DNA of 35,865 nucleotides. Origin: Cyanobacteriota bacterium (GTDB taxonomy: Bacteria; Cyanobacteriota; Cyanobacteriia; PCC-6307; Cyanobiaceae). The stretch is taken from the NCBI GenBank assembly GCA_026389285.1, contig JAPLID010000170.1:1-35865 (forward strand), given 5' to 3'. The first letter of the stretch is position 1, and each line of letters starts with the position of its first letter. The position numbers and the translations under genes were made by a program. Positions 1 through 8,890 of this stretch are shown here, one piece after another. The notes under the pieces are model-generated. The model saw nothing but the letters and a program-made list of their open reading frames with translations. It made no database searches and was not told where the DNA came from.

Positions 1-103
1 AATTGCGGGAGCTGCGGCCGATCCGCTCCCGCAGACTGGCCAACTCGGTGGCCAGGGCGGTGAGTTGGTTGCGGAGTTCGTCGTTCTCCTGCTGCTGAGC
101 CAA
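1..103 (-). CDS. IS66-like transposase, N-terminal fragment (runs off the left edge)
   Basis: Reverse strand reads (TTG)LAQQQENDELRNQLTALATELASLRERIGRSSRN, a coiled coil followed by the start of an R.SRN(SSKPPSSD)-type motif as in IS66 TnpC N-termini. The TTG start is a guess; the gene is truncated by the window edge. Confidence 0.6.
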   Translation of the reverse strand, partial: MAQQQENDELRNQLTALATELASLRERIGRSSRN

Positions 104-141
104 GATGAACGTCCTGGCACCGGCTGGCCACGTCAACCAGC

Positions 142-279
142 CCGCTTCTGAAATCCCAGCTGGTGGGGTGCCCATCACAACCAACCTCTGCTTGAGATGC
201 AAACGGGAATCAGGCCGCCGTCAAGGGTTCAGCAGGGATGAAGTTTACGGAGAGCTGTCCCGACCCCTGAATGGGTACC
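142..279 (+). repeat. IS end, left copy of a 138-bp inverted repeat
   Basis: ccgcttctgaaatccc...cctgaatgggtacc is the exact reverse complement of 35727-35864. It lies immediately upstream of the outward-reading transposase start. Confidence 0.9.
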
Positions 280-461
280 TCCAACTTGAGGGATGGCGGC
301 GCATCGCCGTACGAGCCCGTTCCAATCAGCAGTTGATGGAAGCCCAGAAAAGTGGGGTGCCGAATAAGCAGCTGGTTGAGATGTGGATGGATTCCCAGCG
401 CTCCTTGCTCGACCTGGCCTATGAACATGATTGCGACGAACCCCATCACGCCAAGTCCTGA
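280..461 (+). pseudogene. Possible 3' remnant of a gene interrupted by the left IS
   Basis: Frame LEGWRRIAVRARSNQQLMEAQKSGVPNKQLVEMWMDSQRSLLDLAYEHDCDEPHHAKS* has GC-rich third positions and starts exactly at the IS boundary. Family not recognised. Confidence 0.3.
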
Positions 462-577
462 ATAAATAGCAGCGATGTTGTTCTGGGTTGAACCTCGCAA
501 AGCCGAATATTCCCGATCCAACTCTGTCCGGAAGCTTGCTCAAGGATGTTGAGCCTCTGCGTCCATTTCACGGTGCA

Positions 578-814
578 TCAGCTCTTCTGCTGGGGCCCTG
601 GCTTCTCATTCAGGAGCGGAAACAGGCGAGGGGCGGCCAGGATCAGCAGCCAGGCCAGCGTGAAGCACGTACCCGCCAGCCACTGCTGACGCAACAACGC
701 CACCAAGGCCACGGTGCTGGCACTGATGCGCAAAGCACGCACCGCGAACCGAGCCAAGGCCAACGCCCGGGTCGGTTGCTGCTCAGAGGTTGAGGTCCCG
801 GACGGTTCAGGCAT
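578..814 (-). CDS. Small hypothetical membrane protein
   Basis: MPEPSGTSTSEQQPTRALALARFAVRALRISASTVALVALLRQQWLAGTCFTLAWLLILAAPRLFPLLNEKPGPQQKS; two hydrophobic segments. Confidence 0.45.
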   Translation of the reverse strand: MPEPSGTSTSEQQPTRALALARFAVRALRISASTVALVALLRQQWLAGTCFTLAWLLILAAPRLFPLLNEKPGPQQKS

Positions 815-1082
815 GAGAGACAGGCTCGCTGGCAAAGGGAGCAACGGCTGAAGAAGTCCCGGTCGAGGAGATTCTGATCGGCTGAGGCAGCCCCCGTGCA
901 CGCCCTCGGGTCGGCACCAAAGGCTCCAGCGCCGCCGGCGACATCCATTGAACGTCAGGGCCGAATTCCCGGCAGCACTGACCCAATGGGGTTACTGGGA
1001 TGCTTGGTTAGCACTGCCAGGCGCGGTGCTTCGATCGCGTGCCGGCCGCCATCTAAACTGACCAAGGGCTGCATTTGCCCAG

Positions 1083-1154
1083 GCCGGCTTAGCTCAGTGG
1101 TAGAGCAGCGCTTTTGTAAAGCGAAGGCCATCGGTTCAAATCCGTTAGCCGGCT
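1083..1154 (+). tRNA. trnT: tRNA-Thr(TGT)
   Basis: GCCGGCT...AGCCGGC acceptor stem, D-arm AGCTCAGTGGTAGAGC, anticodon arm gcgctttTGTaaagc, T-arm GGTTCAAATCC. Followed by a T-run. Confidence 0.93.
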
Positions 1155-1485
1155 TTTTTTCCCAGAACCCCTCTCGTCCGTACTGACATGGATGGGCAGG
1201 ATCCGCCTCGGTCCTGGCGGGACTCCCTGGGTTGATGAACAGGTTGATCAGGGAAAGCCAAAATGTTTTTGTTCATGAGAGGCAAGAGATCGTGATCACC
1301 GAGAACCGCAGACGGCGTTTGCCAATCACTAAGTCTGCATGGCACCAACTGGCGCTCTATCCGCGGACAACGATCCAATATGCCCAGCCATAGACCAGCG
1401 CAATCAGCGCAACCTGGTCATAACGGAGGGTCGAGCAGACAGCCTCTCATCACCAGATATCACAGGCAAAATCAAATAGCTTTTG
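1145..1485 (-). pseudogene. Decayed transposase-like ORF remnant
   Basis: One reverse frame reads TLRYDQVALIALVYGWAYWIVVRG*SASWCHADLVIGKRRLRFSVITISCLS*TKTFWLSLINLFINPGSPARTEAD with two internal stops. It resembles the C-terminus of IS4/IS1380-type transposases (impression only). Confidence 0.35.
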
Positions 1486-1634
1486 ATTCAAGGCCTCCTC
1501 ACCTGGACAGTCTTGTTGATCATCTCTTGCTCATGGATATGGAGATCATAGGCATCCTAAAAGCGATTACATTACAACAGAAAACCAGCGAGACCGCAGC
1601 CAAGACGTGATGCTTGGTCGGGAGATCAATCAGG

Positions 1635-2960
1635 TTATGGCCCAACCGCTCGCTCTCCGATTGCAGGAGCCTGCCGCTGTCTGAGCGGAGCCGGCAGCCG
1701 GGTGCTCACCAGGGCAGCAGCGGCCACTAGAAGCGAGGAGGTCCAGAGACAGGCGGTCATCCCGCCCAGCAGAAACATCGCACCAGAGAGCAACGTGCCC
1801 ACCAGCCGGCCGGCGGCATTGGCCATGTAGTAGAAACCCACATTGAGGCTCACCGCTTCGGCATCGGAATAGGCCAGGATCATGTAGCTGTGGATCGAGG
1901 AATTCATGGCGAATACCACACCGAATACCGCCAGGCCTGCCACCACAGCCACGCCGGGCTGCCCCACCTGACGCCAAAGGGCGATGGCGATTAAGGCAGG
2001 AATGGCCGTGAGCACCGCGCTCCAAAACTGCACCGCCGCAACGCCTGGAGCTGCGCTCTGCCCCCAGGCCCGCCGCAACGCCGGCGCTGCGCCCTGCACG
2101 ATCCCGTAGCCGATCACCCACAGGCCCATGAAGCCGCCCACCTCCCAGAACCGCCAGCCCAGGGCGGCCTCCAGAAACACCGGCAGTGCCACCACGAACC
2201 ACACATCGCGTGCCCCGAACAGAAAGAAGCGCGCCAGCGACAACACATTGATGCCGCGACTCTTGGAGAACAGGGCGCTGAAGCCAGGTTTCTGTTTCAT
2301 GCGGCCCATGTCGGCCGGCAGCACCAGGGTGCAGCAGAAGGCCAGCAGCAGGCCTGCCGCCATCACCGCAACGGCCGCATTGAAGCCGATCGTGGCCAGC
2401 AGCACACCACCGAGGAAGAAACCCACCCCCTTGAGGGCGTTCTTGGAGCCGGTGAGAATCGCCACCCAGCGGAATAACCGTTGTTCGCCCTGCTGTTGGT
2501 TATCCGGTGTTTCCGGCACCACGGTTTTGATAGCGCTCTTGGCGCTCATCTTGTTGAGATCCTTGGCGATGCCGCTGATCGCCTGGGCCACCATCACATA
2601 GGCCACGCTCCACCATTTGGGCCAGCTGTCGGCCACCGGGATCAACAGCAGCAGCGCCGCCACCTGCAGCAACGTGCCACTCCAGAGCGTGAGCCTGAGC
2701 CCGAAACGCCCCCCGAGCCAGCCGCCGTAAAGGTTGGTGATAATCCCGAAGAACTCATAAAAGAGAAACAGCAACGCAATCTCCAGCGTGCTGTAGCCAA
2801 GCGCATGGAAGTGGAACACCACCAGCATCCGCAGCGCTCCATCGGTGAGCGTGAAGGCCCAGTAGTTGGCCGTCACGATCATGTACTGCTGCAAGGCCGT
2901 CAGTCTTCGCATGGCCGCCCTGTTTTCCGAAAGCGGCGGGGTGGGTCTCGGTGTTGTCAT
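1635..2960 (-). CDS. arsJ: Organoarsenical efflux MFS transporter ArsJ
   Basis: MTTPRPTPPLSENRAAMRRLTALQQYMIVTANYWAFTLTDGALRMLVVFHFHALGYSTLEIA...; MFS topology, directly downstream of a GAPDH gene. Confidence 0.88.
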   Translation of the reverse strand: MTTPRPTPPLSENRAAMRRLTALQQYMIVTANYWAFTLTDGALRMLVVFHFHALGYSTLEIALLFLFYEFFGIITNLYGGWLGGRFGLRLTLWSGTLLQVAALLLLIPVADSWPKWWSVAYVMVAQAISGIAKDLNKMSAKSAIKTVVPETPDNQQQGEQRLFRWVAILTGSKNALKGVGFFLGGVLLATIGFNAAVAVMAAGLLLAFCCTLVLPADMGRMKQKPGFSALFSKSRGINVLSLARFFLFGARDVWFVVALPVFLEAALGWRFWEVGGFMGLWVIGYGIVQGAAPALRRAWGQSAAPGVAAVQFWSAVLTAIPALIAIALWRQVGQPGVAVVAGLAVFGVVFAMNSSIHSYMILAYSDAEAVSLNVGFYYMANAAGRLVGTLLSGAMFLLGGMTACLWTSSLLVAAAALVSTRLPAPLRQRQAPAIGERAVGP

Positions 2961-2989
2961 GGTGGGGAAGCGGCGGCGATCAACCGGGA

Positions 2990-4033
2990 TCAGCGCGCAT
3001 CCAGCAAGGCCACATGGCTCACCAGATCGGCCATGCGGCAGCTGTAGCCCCACTCGTTGTCGTACCAGGCATACACCTTGAGCTGGGTGCCATTCACCAC
3101 CATCGTCGAGAGGCCATCGACGATCGCGCTGCGCGGATCGTTGACATAGTCGACCGACACCAGCGGCCGGGTTTCGTAGCCGAGGATCCCTTGCAAGGGC
3201 CCATCAGCTGCCTCCTCGAAGGCCCGGTTCACCTCCTCCACACTGACGCTGCGCCTGAGCTCGAACACCGCATCGGTAAGCGAGGCATTAAGTAGTGGCA
3301 CCCGTACGGCGTGGCCGTTCAACTTGCCTTGCAGCTCCGGGAAGATCATGCCGATCGCCTTGGCTGAGCCGGTGGTGGTGGGGATCAGGCTCTGGCCGGC
3401 GGAACGAGCCCGGCGCAGATCGCTCTTGAAGCCATCCACCACCACCTGGGTGTTGGTCAGGTCATGCAGGGTGGTGATCGAGCCGTGTTCGATACCGAAG
3501 CTCTCCTGCACCACCTTCACCACCGGCGCCAGGCAGTTGGTGGTGCAGGAGGCGGCGGTGATTAGGCGGTGGAGGTTGGGGTCATAGAGGTGGTGGTTGA
3601 TGCCGAAGACGATGTTGAGCGCCTCGGCGCCGGCGATCTCGCCCTTCACCGGGCAGGCCACCACCACCCGTTTAAGGCCCACCGCATCGAAGTAGGGCTG
3701 CAGGGTTTCCGGTGTCTTGAACTTGCCGCTGCATTCGAGCACCATCTCCACTCCGGCCGCGCGCCAGGGCACGGCGGTGGGTTCTTTCTCCTGGCTGTAG
3801 CTCACCGGGGTGGTGCCCACCAAAAAACCATGCCTGTTGCCTGGCAACTCGCTGTTGCCCTGCACCGCCTGGTGCCAGCGGCCATGCACCGAGTCAAACG
3901 CCAGCAGATGGGCAGCGGCCTGGGCGTCACCGCCCGGGTCATTGACGTGGACGAGTTCGATGCCCGGGCGCCCCCAGAGGGCCCGGAACACCAGGCGGCC
4001 GATGCGACCGAAGCCGTTGATGCCGATCTTCAT
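2990..4033 (-). CDS. ArsJ-associated glyceraldehyde-3-phosphate dehydrogenase
   Basis: [19 protein letters not shown]... with the catalytic SCTTNC motif; 30 bp upstream of arsJ. Confidence 0.9.
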   Translation of the reverse strand: MKIGINGFGRIGRLVFRALWGRPGIELVHVNDPGGDAQAAAHLLAFDSVHGRWHQAVQGNSELPGNRHGFLVGTTPVSYSQEKEPTAVPWRAAGVEMVLECSGKFKTPETLQPYFDAVGLKRVVVACPVKGEIAGAEALNIVFGINHHLYDPNLHRLITAASCTTNCLAPVVKVVQESFGIEHGSITTLHDLTNTQVVVDGFKSDLRRARSAGQSLIPTTTGSAKAIGMIFPELQGKLNGHAVRVPLLNASLTDAVFELRRSVSVEEVNRAFEEAADGPLQGILGYETRPLVSVDYVNDPRSAIVDGLSTMVVNGTQLKVYAWYDNEWGYSCRMADLVSHVALLDAR

Positions 4034-4132
4034 GGGGATCAGGGGCCGAATCGGCGAAGCAGGCCGGAACCATAGATCAACCGAAGTTGATTGGACTGGT
4101 GCTCTGCGTCACGTCTGCGGCCTCGGCGCTGC

Positions 4133-5014
4133 ATGAGCAAGGGATTGGGAGGGTGGAGGAGGGCCCGATCCCAGCGCGATCAGGCTGCTCCACAGCGCCC
4201 GACAATCAGCTGCCGCCCGATCTGTGACACTGCCCCCCAGGATCCGCAGCTCCTGGCAAAGAGTGAAACAATCAAACCAGCCAACGCATCGTCAGTGCAG
4301 AGAATTTATTTCTATAAGCGATTGCTGATCTCCTGTATCGCCCTCATGGTCTGCTTTGGCCTGCCCGTACCTTGGAGTCGGCTGGCCTCCGTTGGTTATT
4401 TATTACTTGGGCTAGTCCTGGTTCAAGGATTATGCAGCGAACCCACAGAGACTGCGACGCGTGGCACACCGTCAAGATCCTATCGAATACTCGGCATCAG
4501 TGCAATCGCATTCTGGTTGCTGTGGACGCTGACTCCGGTCGAGATGCCCAACACCGGGATTCCGGTCATCCTGCTGTGGACGATCTTCGGTGGCTGGAGC
4601 GCCATTCGACTGATCCGGCGACTGGCCAGTGAGCGCAAGGTGAATGGAGCCGTGCTGCAGGGAGCTCTGGCGGGATACCTGATGCTCGGACTGGCCAGCG
4701 GCCTGTTGCTGTGCAGCCTGGAAACCATCCAGCCTGGCAGCTTCCGGGGTATCGACATCGGCAGCGAGGCCGCCGGCCTGACGCATTCGGTGTGGGGCCT
4801 GAACTTTGTGGGGTTGAATTACTTTGCCTTCGTCAGTCTGACCACCATGGGCTATGGCGATGTCGTGCCGATGACAGCGGCAGCCAGCATGATCTGCGTG
4901 ATGATCGCCGTGACCGGAACCTTCTACATCGCCGCGATCATGGGGATCCTGATCAGCAGGCTCACCATTCAAGAAACCGAGCAGGCGCGCCAGTCATCCC
5001 GCAACAAGCAGTAG
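4133..5014 (+). CDS. Ion channel family membrane protein (K+ channel pore)
   Basis: Selectivity-filter sequence FVSLTTMGYGDVVPMT followed by a hydrophobic helix, with further TM segments upstream. Start uncertain (ORF opens at 4091). Confidence 0.8.
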   Translation: MSKGLGGWRRARSQRDQAAPQRPTISCRPICDTAPQDPQLLAKSETIKPANASSVQRIYFYKRLLISCIALMVCFGLPVPWSRLASVGYLLLGLVLVQGLCSEPTETATRGTPSRSYRILGISAIAFWLLWTLTPVEMPNTGIPVILLWTIFGGWSAIRLIRRLASERKVNGAVLQGALAGYLMLGLASGLLLCSLETIQPGSFRGIDIGSEAAGLTHSVWGLNFVGLNYFAFVSLTTMGYGDVVPMTAAASMICVMIAVTGTFYIAAIMGILISRLTIQETEQARQSSRNKQ

Positions 5015-5031
5015 CGCCAAGCAGCGCTACT
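5010..5031 (+). terminator. Hairpin overlapping the ion-channel stop codon
   Basis: AGTAGCGC-caagca-GCGCTACT, 8-bp perfect stem with a 6-nt loop; no U-tract. Confidence 0.35.
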
Positions 5032-5191
5032 CGCCCTGAGCGCCGCCGCGGGCCACCGCTGAGGAGGCAGGATCGCCGCATTGAGGATGTTGATCGTCGT
5101 CACCTCCTGGCGGAAGGAGGCGGGGCTGACCGCGATCGTGTCGACCGGCAGGCGCCAGCAATGCGAAGTTTTGCCCAGCACGCGCAGCGGA

Positions 5192-5470
5192 TCAGGCTGG
5201 CCAGGGCAGAGGGCAGAGCAACTGCACCGGTCTGCGGATGGTGCGCCAGTCGCCATTGCTGGTGCTCACCTCCAGACCGATCGAAGCCTGGCTGGCATCG
5301 GGCTCGGGATCAAGGCCATCCAGCCAGCCGACGGCATCGCAAATGGCCTCTTCGATCGAGTCATAGAGACCGTCGAGGTGGGGATGGGGCTGGAGGAACG
5401 CGTCAATCAACCGGTAAGCCCGGGTCGCAGGCTGGGACGTCAAAAGCAGATGAGCATTCAGGGATTCCAT
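5192..5470 (-). CDS. Conserved-looking hypothetical protein
   Basis: MESLNAHLLLTSQPATRAYRLIDAFLQPHPHLDGLYDSIEEAICDAVGWLDGLDPEPDASQASIGLEVSTSNGDWRTIRRPVQLLCPLPWPA; coding-like composition. The ORF extends to 5542. Confidence 0.55.
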   Translation of the reverse strand: MESLNAHLLLTSQPATRAYRLIDAFLQPHPHLDGLYDSIEEAICDAVGWLDGLDPEPDASQASIGLEVSTSNGDWRTIRRPVQLLCPLPWPA

Positions 5471-5736
5471 CACTCGACCCTCATGGGAGATGCATTCTGG
5501 ACGCTGTGCCAGATGCAAGACTGTCATCCATAACACCGTCAACTGTGCTCGCAGCCCTCTGAGCGGATCTGCATCAGTCCATGGCCTGAGATTCGGACTG
5601 GCGGACCTTGCTCCATCACCCTGGCGGCCTCAACTCCTGCAGGAGGACAAGTTCAATCTCAGGGATGATCGATCAGATGCTGATGATGCCCTGTCCATCC
5701 AGACCCAGGCAGAACGATTGCCCATGCCTGGCCCCC

Positions 5737-6870
5737 TCACACGAGCAGGGCCACCTCGACGCAAAGGCCCGGCCCGAAGGCCATCGCCAGGCAGGGGCCG
5801 GTAGCGCCGCTGCGCCGCAAGCGCTCAAGGATGAACAGCAAGGTCGGCGAGGACATGTTGCCGCAGTCCCGCAGCACCGAGCGGGAGGGCTCGATCAGGG
5901 CGGGATCGAGCCCCAGGCTCTCCGTCACCGCCGAGAGGATGCGGGGGCCTCCGGGATGCACCGCCCAGCAACCGATGGCCGCGAGCGTGAACCCTTGCTT
6001 TGCCAGCCACCGTTCCAGCCAGGGCCTCAGATGCTCGGCAATCAGATCGGGAACCTGGGGGGACAGACCCATGACGAAGCCGTGATCCTCGATCGCCCAG
6101 GACATGGCGCCGGAGCTGGCGGGCACCAGCAGCGAACCGCTGGCGATCAGTCGCCGCAGCCCCGGCGCGGCCGGAGCCGCGATTGCCGACAGCTTCGTTG
6201 CCGACATCTCGGTTGACGGCGCCCCAACGGAAGCCACCAGGGCGGCGGCGCCGTCGGCGAACAGGGCATTGGCCACGATCCGCTCCCCCTCCCAGCCGTA
6301 CTGCAGATGCAGGCTGCAGAGTTCAACCGCGCAGAGCAGCACGCAGGCCCCGGGATCGGCGCCGGTGAAGCCGGCCGCCACCCGCAGACCGTTGAGGGCG
6401 GCGTGACACCCCATGAAGCCCACGTGGGTGCGGGCCACGTCAGCGGGCAGCGGCAGGGCGGCCATCAGGGCAAGATCGACGCCCGGGGCATGGAAGCCGG
6501 TGCAGGAAACCGTGATCAGATGGGTGATCCGTTCGGGGGGAACCTGCGCCTGCTCCAGGGCCGCCCGCACGGCCCGCAGGGCGAGGGGCGGGGCCTCCTG
6601 GCTGTAGCGGCGCATGCGCTCGCCGGTGCCGGGGCTGGTGGGGCCGAAAAAGCTCTGCTCACTGCCGGAGTTCAGGCCGGTGAGGTCCTCCAGCACGACG
6701 TGGCGTGCGCCGACCCCCGAACGGCGATGCAGGGTCTCCAGCAGCCGGTATCTGGAGGGGGAAGGCACCTGCTCGGGCAGGGCCACCCGGGCCGCAATCG
6801 CCGTGGCATCCCCCTGGTTGAGGCGATGGGGGGGCAGGGCCGTGCCCAGGCCGTGAATCGTCAGGGACAT
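5737..6870 (-). CDS. Type III polyketide synthase (chalcone/stilbene synthase family)
   Basis: Contains the C-H-N triad contexts: TVSCTGFHAPGVD, CWAVHPGGPRIL, RDCGNMSSPTLLF. Confidence 0.93.
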   Translation of the reverse strand: MSLTIHGLGTALPPHRLNQGDATAIAARVALPEQVPSPSRYRLLETLHRRSGVGARHVVLEDLTGLNSGSEQSFFGPTSPGTGERMRRYSQEAPPLALRAVRAALEQAQVPPERITHLITVSCTGFHAPGVDLALMAALPLPADVARTHVGFMGCHAALNGLRVAAGFTGADPGACVLLCAVELCSLHLQYGWEGERIVANALFADGAAALVASVGAPSTEMSATKLSAIAAPAAPGLRRLIASGSLLVPASSGAMSWAIEDHGFVMGLSPQVPDLIAEHLRPWLERWLAKQGFTLAAIGCWAVHPGGPRILSAVTESLGLDPALIEPSRSVLRDCGNMSSPTLLFILERLRRSGATGPCLAMAFGPGLCVEVALLV

Positions 6871-8015
6871 GGCTCTGGGGTGCTCCGTTGCAGGGTGGCA
6901 CCATCGAGATGCTGGAGCAGGGGTGCGGCCGCGGCCGGCCAGCGCCCGGCCGCGGCCAGCAGGGTCCGGCTCAGGCCGGGTCGCCGCAGGGCGAAGGCCA
7001 GGCCATGGCAGAAGCGCTGCCGCGTCCCGATCCGCAGCGCATGGCGGCGGGCCCATTGCCGCTCGAGCCCCCGGCTCCACTCGCTTTGCCCCTGCAGCAC
7101 CAGGGGTACGACCGCCAGAGCCCCCACCAGGGCCCAGCCCATGCCCTCGCCGGTGAACGGCTCCACATAGCCGGCGGCATCACCCAGCAACAGCAACCGC
7201 TCGGCGGCTGGGGGCGTGCTGCGGCGGGTGAGGGCCGGGGTGGCCCGCCAAGGCGCAGCAGCAAGCTGGGGGAGCGGATCGAAGCCAGCTTCGGCCAGCA
7301 CGTCGGCGGCGCTGGCGGCTGGACCGCCGGCCGCGATCAGCTGGGGCCGATCGAAGGCTGCCGCCAGGTTGAGCGCGCCCGCTTCGTTGCGCACCAGGCC
7401 CACGTAGCCATGGCGGCCGATGGCCATGTGAATCGTGCCCCCGCCGTAGCCCTTCACGCCGGCATCCAGCTCGCAACCGGCGCCGATCCTGGCCCGGGGG
7501 TTGATCCGCATCCGGATCGGCAGATCGGCGGCCAGGCCGGGACTGCCCAGCCCCGTGGCCACCAGCACGACCCTGGCACTGGTGGTCTGAAGCCCGGCAC
7601 CGGAGCGCAACAGCACCTCCCGGCCCCCGGGACAGGTCCCAGCCACGGTGGCTTCGGTCTGCGCGTACAACACGGCGCCAGCGGCGACGGCGGCCTCGCT
7701 CAAGGCCAGGTCAAGGCGGCCCCGGGACAAAGAGCGGCCCGCCGGCAGGGCGAGCTCCACCTGAAGACCTGGCAGGCCGAGGCGGATGCGCTCCAGGGAA
7801 GCCGCCCCAAGGTCATCGACCAGATGGCCCAGTCCCGCCTGCTCCAGGGCCCTGAGGGCCACGCCATTAAGGCAGCTGCCGCAGATCTTCCAGCGAGGAA
7901 AGGCCCGCTTCTCCACCAGCAGCACCCGCAGGCGGTAAGACGCCAACTGGTGGGCGGCCAGGGCACCGGCGGGTCCGGCGCCGATCACGATCACGTCCCA
8001 GTCCGGAGCGCTCAT
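6861..8015 (-). CDS. FAD-dependent oxidoreductase (geranylgeranyl-reductase / hydroxylase-like)
   Basis: MSAPDWDVIVIGAGPAGALAAHQLASYRLRVLLVEKRAFPRWKICGSCLNGVALRAL plus LLLGDAAGYVEPFTGEGMGWALVGAL. Confidence 0.9.
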   Translation of the reverse strand: MSAPDWDVIVIGAGPAGALAAHQLASYRLRVLLVEKRAFPRWKICGSCLNGVALRALEQAGLGHLVDDLGAASLERIRLGLPGLQVELALPAGRSLSRGRLDLALSEAAVAAGAVLYAQTEATVAGTCPGGREVLLRSGAGLQTTSARVVLVATGLGSPGLAADLPIRMRINPRARIGAGCELDAGVKGYGGGTIHMAIGRHGYVGLVRNEAGALNLAAAFDRPQLIAAGGPAASAADVLAEAGFDPLPQLAAAPWRATPALTRRSTPPAAERLLLLGDAAGYVEPFTGEGMGWALVGALAVVPLVLQGQSEWSRGLERQWARRHALRIGTRQRFCHGLAFALRRPGLSRTLLAAAGRWPAAAAPLLQHLDGATLQRSTPEPCP

Positions 8016-8746
8016 CGATCCTGGGGCAGGCCGTCCGGACGGTGCCAGCACAGCACGTAGCGCTCGGGCCAGCTGCGCCGGAGATCGGCCCCCACGAGGC
8101 CCGCCCGGACCGCCAGGGCCCGCACCTCCGCCAACTGAAAAGCGCCCTGCACCGAGACCGGGCCATCGAAATGAACGATCGGGGAGCGACTCAGCAAGCG
8201 GCAGCCCGCCCAGGCCAGCCCATAGCCCAGGGGACTACGGATCAGGTCATTAACCAACACCAGGCCACGGCTGACACGACCCATCCGCCCCAGCAGATCC
8301 ACCGCCTCCGGCTCGTCGAGATGGTGCAAGAACAGGGTGCAGAGAATGACGTCGTAGTCGTCGGGCAGGGGATCGTTGAGGGCATCAAGCTGAAAGAAAC
8401 TGGCGCCCAGTCCCCGCTCCTCGGCGCTGCGGGCGGCGATGGCCACCGCCTGCGCACTGAGATCGCAACCGTCGACCCGGAGGTCGAGTCCTGCGCGGAG
8501 GGCCCGTTCCGCCAGAGCGGTGGTGTTGTCGCCGCCGCCGCAGGCCAGATCCAGCACCCGCAGGGGGCGCCCGGAGCGCTCGCGGGCCAGGGAACGGATC
8601 GGAGCCAACAGGGAGCCAACGGCGCCGCTGAAGGCGTTGATCCGGCGCAGACCCTGCAGGGCCTGGCTATGGGCGACGGGATCAATGCCGGGCTGATCCA
8701 TCCACTCGGGTTGCCGGTGGCGCTGGGCCAGTGGCTGGGGAAGCAT
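8012..8746 (-). CDS. Class I SAM-dependent methyltransferase
   Basis: RVLDLACGGGDNTTALAERAL..., DYDVILCTLFLHHLDEPEAVDLL; ATGA overlap with the downstream flavoprotein gene. Confidence 0.9.
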   Translation of the reverse strand: MLPQPLAQRHRQPEWMDQPGIDPVAHSQALQGLRRINAFSGAVGSLLAPIRSLARERSGRPLRVLDLACGGGDNTTALAERALRAGLDLRVDGCDLSAQAVAIAARSAEERGLGASFFQLDALNDPLPDDYDVILCTLFLHHLDEPEAVDLLGRMGRVSRGLVLVNDLIRSPLGYGLAWAGCRLLSRSPIVHFDGPVSVQGAFQLAEVRALAVRAGLVGADLRRSWPERYVLCWHRPDGLPQDR

Positions 8747-8890
8747 TAAGGGAGAACGCGGAGAAAGAAGAGGCCGGGGCAGCGAAATGGGCTCGAGCAG
8801 GTCCGTGGCTCTGGATATTGACGCTAAGGCCGCTTCCAGGATCCGTTGCCGGAAAAGATCAGCCCTGGCCTGGAACACGGCCTGGGCATC

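Noticed and set aside
1380-1610. 76-aa plus-strand ORF
   Set aside because: No recognisable family and poor coding character. Its 5' part overlaps the antisense decayed transposase frame.
6307-8060. Long plus-strand ORFs (287 aa and 390 aa) opposite the PKS and flavoprotein genes
   Set aside because: Shadow ORFs caused by high GC; the reverse-strand frames carry clear catalytic motifs.
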